From: an uncultured Mycoplasmatota bacterium
GTDB taxonomy: Bacteria; Bacillota_I; Bacilli_A; RF39; UBA660
DNA length: 6,206 nt
Direction: 5' to 3'
Assembly (NCBI GenBank): GCA_946494435.1
Contig: CAMMBO010000048.1
Coordinates: 1-6,206, forward strand
The translations under genes and the position numbers were made by a program. Shown here piece by piece: positions 5,325 to 6,206 of the stretch. Position 1 is the first letter of the stretch, and each line of letters opens with the position of its first letter. The notes beneath the pieces were generated by a model. It worked only from the letters and a program-made list of their open reading frames with translations. It was not told where the DNA came from and did not search any database.

Positions 5325-6047
5325 ATGAAATATTATGATGAAAATGATAAGGAAGTTATAATTCCTGATGATATATTAAATAATGAAGTTGGACATGGAG
5401 TCTGTGCAACTATTTATAGATATAATGAAGATTTATGTTTCAAACGTTATGATAGAGGTATTTATTTAGAAAAGAATTTTCTAAAAACCGATATTTATAA
5501 AGATTTAAGAAACATAAATCATCCTAATCTTGCAGATATTAAAAAAATATTATATAAAGATAAAAAATATAAATATACAGCAGATGCTTATTTACTTTCT
5601 TATTATAAAGAAATATATGATGATTTTTTAGAAATACCTACTGAATATTTATTATATAACTTGGAGGAAATATTTAAATTACTAAAAATAATAAGCGAAT
5701 ATAAAATTAGGCTTGATGATTTAAAAAGAGAAAATATTCTATTAACAGAGGAAAATATAGTCTTAACTGATCCAGATTGGTGGGACTATGAATATCTAAC
5801 TAAAGATAAGAATGAGATCGAAAAGCTTAACATCAATAATGTAATGGGAATGTTCAGCGAAATTACAGAAGAAAGCTTGCAAAATAATCATTTAGACTTT
5901 CTTATAGAAAATAATTTATATCATTATATTATAAGTAATAAATTATTTCCTTTAACTAGTAATAAAAATAAAGCAATGAAAGTTTTATCTAAAAGATTAA
6001 ATGGTTATAAAAGACCAATAGATTATATACATAGTATGAAGAAGTAG
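5325..6047 (+). CDS. small protein-kinase-like protein
   Basis: The 240-residue protein has the landmarks of the protein kinase fold in the right order. A glycine-rich ATP loop GHGVCATIY (23-31) comes first, then the ATP-anchoring Lys40 in CFKRY, an INHPNL segment (64-69), a catalytic loop LDDLKRENILL (130-140) that corresponds to HRDLKPEN with Asp132, Lys134 and Asn137, and DPD at 149-151 in place of DFG. After that only about 90 residues remain, so the C-terminal lobe is shortened and no normal activation segment (APE) is seen. There is no membrane anchor or sensor domain, unlike PASTA kinases. It may phosphorylate a protein or small molecule, or be a regulatory pseudokinase; the core residues favour an active enzyme. 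The ribosome binding site (AGAGAG) is weak. It lies 36 bases after glmS and may share its ribozyme-controlled transcript. The stop codon is inside the terminator hairpin. Confidence 0.85.
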   Translation: MKYYDENDKEVIIPDDILNNEVGHGVCATIYRYNEDLCFKRYDRGIYLEKNFLKTDIYKDLRNINHPNLADIKKILYKDKKYKYTADAYLLSYYKEIYDDFLEIPTEYLLYNLEEIFKLLKIISEYKIRLDDLKRENILLTEENIVLTDPDWWDYEYLTKDKNEIEKLNINNVMGMFSEITEESLQNNHLDFLIENNLYHYIISNKLFPLTSNKNKAMKVLSKRLNGYKRPIDYIHSMKK

Positions 6048-6071
6048 TATTTTAAATATTACTTCTTCTTT
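6038..6071 (+). terminator. hairpin terminator after the kinase-like gene
   Basis: GAAGAAGTA (6038-6046) pairs exactly with TACTTCTTC (6060-6068), and the stem can extend inward to about 13 pairs including one G-U. The following T run is short (CTTT then ATAT). The stop codon TAG (6045-6047) is part of the stem. It would end the glmS-kinase transcript before the next tRNA promoter. Confidence 0.65.
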
Positions 6072-6140
6072 ATATGCATAATTTGAGGATATATGATTAT
6101 AATATATATAGTATCATTTATGAAAAAATAAAAAAAGATA

Positions 6141-6169
6141 TTGTCAAGTTGAAAGAAATATGCTAGAAT
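6141..6169 (+). promoter_or_regulatory. strong promoter of the tRNA gene at the window end
   Basis: TTGTCA (6141-6146), 17 bases, then TAGAAT (6164-6169) extended by TGC. Transcription would start about 13 bases before the tRNA 5' end. Confidence 0.75.
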
Positions 6170-6188
6170 TAATTTGTTAATCTTTTAT

Positions 6189-6206
6189 GGCGAGATAGCT
6201 CAGTTG
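6189..6206 (+). tRNA. 5' end of a tRNA gene, cut by the window edge
   Basis: GGCGAGA fits a 5' acceptor strand and is followed by TAGCTCAGTTG, the bacterial tRNA signature of bases 8-9, the D stem and the beginning of the D loop. The anticodon is outside the window, so the amino acid cannot be named. It probably begins a tRNA or tRNA cluster. Confidence 0.85.

Noticed and set aside
1..6206. CRISPR array, insertion sequence or integrase gene
   Set aside because: No regularly spaced repeats, transposase-like or recombinase-like open frame is present; the mobile-element reading rests on the tRNA copies, short repeats and ParB type only.

Overview
The window comes from a very AT-rich, low-GC Gram-positive-type bacterium (Bacillota, possibly an uncultured Bacilli or Clostridia lineage). 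The evidence is strong AAGGAG-type ribosome binding sites, TTGACA/TATAAT promoters with TGn extensions, a glmS ribozyme ahead of glmS, and AT-ending codons. Tryptophan is written TGG and parA ends in TGA, so the genetic code is probably the standard one. No species call is possible.

Left part (1-2200, all minus strand): an operon-like parA-parB pair overlapping by about 44 bases, followed by the 5' part of a membrane-anchored protein gene that has its own promoter and runs off the window. ParA and ParB resemble the partition pairs carried by integrative conjugative elements and plasmids more than the chromosomal soj/spo0J pair. A perfect 25-base inverted repeat lies inside the helix-turn-helix coding part of parB and is a candidate parS (ParB-binding centromere) site. 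A second, 9-bp inverted repeat overlaps the likely parA promoter.

Middle (2190-2600): a junction region. A complete tRNA-Arg(CCG) gene with encoded CCA lies on the minus strand, with a hairpin terminator behind it. About 180 bases upstream is a second tRNA-Arg(CCG) that is broken just after the anticodon loop but keeps a near-perfect promoter. Between the two are tandem 10-bp repeats (ATTCGCGACA) of the kind expected for integrase arm sites. The simplest reading is that a mobile element recombined into the anticodon-loop region of a host tRNA-Arg gene, and that the other tRNA copy restores the function. No integrase is in the window, so this remains inference.

Right part (2600-6206, plus strand): a promoter and a 159-residue gene of unknown function with a strong terminator; then a promoter, a glmS ribozyme and glmS (glucosamine-6-phosphate synthase), which form a self-regulating cell-wall precursor unit; then, 36 bases after glmS, a small protein-kinase-like gene that may share the ribozyme-controlled transcript. 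A hairpin follows it, and the window ends with a consensus promoter and the first 18 bases of another tRNA gene. This side looks like ordinary chromosome.
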